18,079 nucleotides of DNA from an uncultured Bacilli bacterium. GTDB lineage: Bacteria; Bacillota_I; Bacilli_A; RF39; UBA660. Shown here piece after piece: positions 15,760-18,079 of this stretch; the first letter of the stretch is position 1, and each line of letters starts with the position of its first letter. The position numbers and the translations under genes were made by a program. Location: positions 1 to 18,079 of the forward strand of contig CALVRK010000010.1 of assembly GCA_944358565.1 (NCBI GenBank). Direction: 5' to 3'. The notes under the pieces are model-generated. The model worked only from the letters and a program-made list of their open reading frames with translations. It was not told the DNA's origin and did no database searches.

Positions 15760-17028
15760 ATGAAAAGAAGGTTTAATAGGACTCAAAGAAACTATATTAT
15801 TGCTGGCTTATGCATGATATTAGTAATAATGGGAGTAGGATATGCGGCTTTTCAAAGTCAATTAAAAATAAGTGGAACAAGTAATATAACAAGTAATTGG
15901 AGTGTAAAAATAACAGATATCCAAAGTAAAGTAGTAAACGGAACTCCAACAAACGCATCAGCCCCAACACATACTGATACAACAGCAACTTTTAGAACAA
16001 CACTAACAAGCCCAGGCGATACAATGCAGTATGATGTAACTGTATTAAATGAAGGAGACATCGATGCCAAATTAGATAAAATAACTATTCCAGAAAGTAC
16101 AAATCCAGCTATAGGCTTTGAAGTAAAAGGAATAGAAGAAGGATCGTTATTAAGATCTAAAGAAACCGCAATGCTTACAGTAATAGTAAAATATAATAAT
16201 GTAACAGAGCAACCATCTGATTTAACAGCCGATTTAAAAGTAACATTAGATTATAGTCAAGCACCAGAAGGATATGTGCCACCAGTTACAGGACCAAGTA
16301 TAGGAGGACAACCAGTAGAAATAGTTGAAAGTGGTGATGGCTTATATGAAGATACATATGAATCAGGAAGATATGTATATAAAGGAGCCAATCCAAATAA
16401 TTATATAGAGTTTGATAATGGAGAGATTTGGAGAATAGTAGCAAAAGAAACCGATGGAACATATAAGATACTAAAGAATGATTTATTATCAAATCAAGCA
16501 TGGGACAGTACTAATTCAAATAATTGGACAAGACCAGCAACATTAAATACATATTTAAATGGAGAATATTATACAAATTTAGATTCATCAATAAAAGATA
16601 ATATAGTATCACATACATGGGGAATAGGAGCTCCTTCTTTCGAGGATAATCAAGAAGGAGAGATAAATAAAGTGATAGAAGATGAAAAAGAAACAACATG
16701 GAATGGTAGTGTTGGTTTAATTAGTTTAAGTGATTATGCGTTAGCAAATTCAAATGTAGCAAGTTGTGAGAGTATGATGGATTTAAATATGAATTCTGAA
16801 ATGTGTCGTACTACAAATTGGATGTATATATCAGGAAGTTATTGGTGGACAATTTCTCCGAACGCTGGCAGCTCTACCAGCGTTTGGTATGTCCTTGTTG
16901 ATGGTTTCTTGTACAATAACGGTGCGTACCTTTCCGACTATGCGCCGCGTCCCGCCGTATATCTAAAATCTGATATCACATTAAGTGGAAGTGGGACTTC
17001 ATTAGATCCGTTTAAAATTGTTTCATGA
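15760..17028 (+). CDS. Secreted TasA-leader protein with C-terminal lectin/FGE-like domain; candidate DGR target
   Basis: This 422-residue exported protein opens like the 1382-residue one: basic residues, a hydrophobic helix, GYAAFQ, and then a TSNW motif shared by both, indicating a SipW-type leader. Residues about 30-165 form a TasA/camelysin-like beta domain. A proline/glycine linker (about 170-185, PPVTGPSIGG) leads to a C-terminal domain (about 190-422) starting YVYKGANPNNYIEFDNGEIWRI and ending in WWTISP ... RPAVYL, the pattern of C-type-lectin/formylglycine-enzyme-like or DUF6273-type modules. Residues 367-402 are encoded by DNA with clearly different composition (see the separate entry). 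No LPXTG motif is present and no signal peptidase gene is in the window. Probable role: surface ligand binding; the ligand is unknown. Confidence 0.85.
   Translation: MKRRFNRTQRNYIIAGLCMILVIMGVGYAAFQSQLKISGTSNITSNWSVKITDIQSKVVNGTPTNASAPTHTDTTATFRTTLTSPGDTMQYDVTVLNEGDIDAKLDKITIPESTNPAIGFEVKGIEEGSLLRSKETAMLTVIVKYNNVTEQPSDLTADLKVTLDYSQAPEGYVPPVTGPSIGGQPVEIVESGDGLYEDTYESGRYVYKGANPNNYIEFDNGEIWRIVAKETDGTYKILKNDLLSNQAWDSTNSNNWTRPATLNTYLNGEYYTNLDSSIKDNIVSHTWGIGAPSFEDNQEGEINKVIEDEKETTWNGSVGLISLSDYALANSNVASCESMMDLNMNSEMCRTTNWMYISGSYWWTISPNAGSSTSVWYVLVDGFLYNNGAYLSDYAPRPAVYLKSDITLSGSGTSLDPFKIVS
16856..16963 (+). other. Candidate DGR variable repeat with G/C-rich IMH-like end
   Basis: Within 16851-16960 I count 57 of 110 G/C (52%) and 18 of 110 A (16%). 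In 16741-16800 of the same gene G/C is 17 of 60 (28%) and A is 23 of 60 (38%). The segment encodes the ligand-face part of the lectin-like domain. Ten residues (377, 379, 383, 385-388, 390, 391, 393) all use codons ending in T or C, as expected if each derives from an AAY codon in a template. GCGCCGCGTCCCGCCG (16942-16957) resembles the G/C block that starts the IMH of known variable repeats. A template and reverse transcriptase are not in the window, so this is a strong inference, not proof. Confidence 0.65.
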
Positions 17029-17051
17029 TAAAATAAGAAAAGAATAAAGGC

Positions 17052-17096
17052 AAGCCCGAAGGGTTTGGAAACGGGGTGAGCGAAAGCGATACCTCG
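17052..17096. other. Pair of GC-rich hairpins, one with a GAAA loop
   Basis: AAGCCC-GAA-GGGTTT (17052-17066) forms a first hairpin. CGGGGT (17072-17077) pairs with ACCTCG (17091-17096) around an inner GC-GAAA-GC hairpin (80-87). They begin 24 bases after the stop of the candidate DGR target. No strong T-run follows. Hairpins just downstream of a variable repeat are known to help DGR retrohoming; that role here is conjecture. Confidence 0.5.
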
Positions 17097-17102
17097 AAAA
17101 AT

Positions 17103-17141
17103 GTTCAAAATTTTGGAGGTTTACCTTCGAAAATTTTGAAC
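17103..17141. repeat. Long inverted repeat, 12-bp perfect arms extended to about 18 bp
   Basis: GTTCAAAATTTT (17103-17114) is exactly inverted at 17130-17141. The inner bases GGAGGT and ACCTTC also pair (one wobble), leaving a single unpaired G at 17129 and a TTTA loop. No T-run follows on the plus strand, so it is not a standard terminator. It could be part of a structured RNA or a remnant of a mobile element. Confidence 0.65.
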
Positions 17142-17342
17142 CGAACTTTGGGATTAACATGGTAAATAGGATGTGTTTCATATAATTTTGACATTCTAAT
17201 CAGGTCTTTTAGTTTTATGATAAAGAACAAAATAATGAGTGGAATATAAATATTCGATGGTCTTAAAAGGAAATATATAGAAATAAAATATGTGAAAGAA
17301 ATGAAGGTATAAGGAAAAATATAAAGCAAATATAAGTAAGTA
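17142..17342. other. Gene-free spacer
   Basis: About 200 bases without a convincing gene. A minus-strand open frame of 74 codons crosses it but starts at a TTG with no ribosome binding site and runs through the inverted repeat. A TTGACA at 17188-17193 has no good -10 at normal spacing (TTTTAT at 19 bases). A short RNA from about 17220 to the terminator at 17343 is possible but unsupported. Confidence 0.4.
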
Positions 17343-17366
17343 GCGACTGCGTAAGCAGTCGCTTTT
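17343..17366 (+). terminator. Strong intrinsic terminator upstream of hrcA
   Basis: GCGACTGC (17343-17350) and GCAGTCGC (17355-17362) form a perfect 8-bp stem with a GTAA (GNRA-type) loop, followed by TTTT. It insulates hrcA from read-through and implies that transcription, either of the surface gene with a 300-base tail or of an unseen RNA, reaches this point. Confidence 0.85.
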
Positions 17367-17418
17367 ATAGCGAGTATTTTAAGAGGTTTTAATGGTTTTT
17401 GAAAAAAATTGTAGTTTT

Positions 17419-17445
17419 TTAGCAGTCATATATTGACAGTGCTAG
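17419..17445. promoter_or_regulatory. CIRCE operator 1 (overlaps the -35)
   Basis: TTAGCAGTC, 9 bases, CAGTGCTAG. The consensus is TTAGCACTC-N9-GAGTGCTAA; the left half differs at its seventh base and the right half at its two outer positions. Bound HrcA would cover the -35 box at 17433-17438. Confidence 0.82.
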
Positions 17446-17461
17446 CATACAATGTTATAAT
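17433..17461 (+). promoter_or_regulatory. Consensus heat-shock operon promoter of hrcA
   Basis: TTGACA (17433-17438) and TATAAT (17456-17461) are both perfect and spaced 17 bases apart. This is the strongest promoter sequence in the window. It is flanked by two CIRCE operators, as expected for an operon repressed by its own first product. Confidence 0.9.
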
Positions 17462-17464
17462 GAA

Positions 17465-17491
17465 GTAGCAGTCAGTAAAAAAGAGTGCTAA
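17465..17491. promoter_or_regulatory. CIRCE operator 2 (over the transcription start)
   Basis: GTAGCAGTC, 9 bases, GAGTGCTAA. The right half is perfect; the left half carries the same seventh-base change as operator 1 plus a first-base change. It lies from just after the -10 to 14 bases before the hrcA start codon. Confidence 0.88.
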
Positions 17492-17504
17492 AAGAGGTGA
17501 TGAG

Positions 17505-18079
17505 ATGCTAACAAAAAGGCAGGAAGAACTTTTAAAATTAATTGTTGAAAATTACATTAAGACAGCAACCCCAGTTAGCTCGAAAGCTTTATGTAAAAAG
17601 ATGAAGTGTTCGAGTGCGACTATTAGAAATGAAATGGCAGCTTTGGAAGGTCTCTCACTTCTACAAAAAACGCACATTTCATCTGGTAGAATTCCTAGTG
17701 ATAAGGGATACAGATATTATGTCGATAATATCATGGTTCCAAAGGAGTTAAATGGTGAAGATATGTTAAAACTGAAACAGATATTTTCAAATAATGCATT
17801 AGTACTTTCTGATGCGATTACGAAAAGTATGGAAATTGTTTCAGAGCTTACGCATTACACAGCGGTAGTTTTAGGTCATTCTTCTAGTGATAATAAAATT
17901 GCCAAAGTTGAGGTAGTGCCAATTGATGATAATAAAATGATTGCTATTGTTATCACTGATAAAGGACATGTGGAAAACCGTAATGTAGTTATTGATGGTA
18001 ATGTCAGTAAAGCTGAGGTTAAGCAAACTACTGATATAATTAGTAAGTTAATTGTGGGAGTTCCTTTAAGTGAGGTTAG
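17505..18079 (+). CDS. hrcA: Heat-inducible transcription repressor HrcA, cut by the window end
   Basis: The first 191 codons of HrcA (full family length about 340) are open to the last base, with two bases left over. The apparent TAG at the window end is out of frame. The N-terminal winged helix is clear: MLTKRQEELLKLIVENYI, TPVSSKAL and the recognition helix SSATIRNEMAALE, followed by SSGRIPSDKGYRYYVD. HrcA binds CIRCE as a dimer and represses chaperone genes until heat or unfolded protein titrates GroEL. AGGTGA at 17495-17500 is the ribosome binding site. Two CIRCE sites lie just upstream, so it represses itself. grpE, dnaK and dnaJ usually follow but would be beyond the window. Confidence 0.95.
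   Translation, partial: MLTKRQEELLKLIVENYIKTATPVSSKALCKKMKCSSATIRNEMAALEGLSLLQKTHISSGRIPSDKGYRYYVDNIMVPKELNGEDMLKLKQIFSNNALVLSDAITKSMEIVSELTHYTAVVLGHSSSDNKIAKVEVVPIDDNKMIAIVITDKGHVENRNVVIDGNVSKAEVKQTTDIISKLIVGVPLSEV

Noticed and set aside
17105..17329. 74-codon minus-strand open frame
   Set aside because: It starts at TTG with no ribosome binding site, and its C-terminal part merely translates the inverted repeat. The hydrophobic start reflects T-rich DNA.
17029..17418. DGR template repeat or reverse transcriptase close to the target gene
   Set aside because: No adenine-rich near-copy of the variable segment and no reverse transcriptase motifs are present here or elsewhere in the window; if the DGR exists they are elsewhere in the genome.
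18077..18079. TAG at the window end as the hrcA stop
   Set aside because: It is out of frame; the reading frame ends with two leftover bases, so the gene continues beyond the window.

Overview
The window is chromosomal DNA of a low-GC Bacillota (Firmicutes). It is AT-rich with strong AGGAGG-type ribosome binding sites. It carries pcrA, an NAD-dependent ligA and a CIRCE-controlled hrcA, plus two secreted proteins with SipW/TasA-type signal regions. TGA is used as a stop codon (for example the ATGA overlap at 7520-7523 and the stop at 17026-17028), so this is not a Mycoplasma-type code. The style (TasA-like leaders fused to InlB-type repeats or lectin-like domains, short genes, AT-only spacers) fits an uncultured, probably gut-associated relative of the Bacilli/Erysipelotrichia/RF39 groups. 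That placement is inference.

Layout: 274-4422 (+) is a 1382-residue modular surface protein with a TasA-like leader, InlB-like repeats with paired cysteines, an FN3-like module, a beta-helix and a ricin-type lectin end. 4453-6960 (-) is a three-gene NitT/TauT-type ABC importer (substrate-binding protein, ATPase, permease). It is divergent from 7053-9394 (+), a tight run of five diverged paralogues of about 150-160 residues that I cannot assign to a named family. 9410-10141 (-) is an M23 peptidase without a signal peptide. 10265-15533 (+) is the replication/repair block pcrA - small membrane protein - nucleotidyltransferase - ligA. 15760-17028 (+) is a second TasA-leader surface protein. 17029-17418 has no gene but holds strong hairpins and an intrinsic terminator. 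17505 to the window end is the first part of hrcA behind a consensus promoter carrying two CIRCE operators.

The most interesting signal is at the 3' end of the second surface gene. About 105 bases (16856-16963) are GC-rich and adenine-poor inside an A-rich gene, encode a C-type-lectin/FGE-like segment, and end in a G/C block. This is what the variable repeat of a diversity-generating retroelement (DGR) looks like. If so, the protein would be a hypervariable domain displayed on a TasA-type secreted stalk, diversified by a reverse transcriptase and template located outside this window. The second most interesting item is the five-gene paralogue array.
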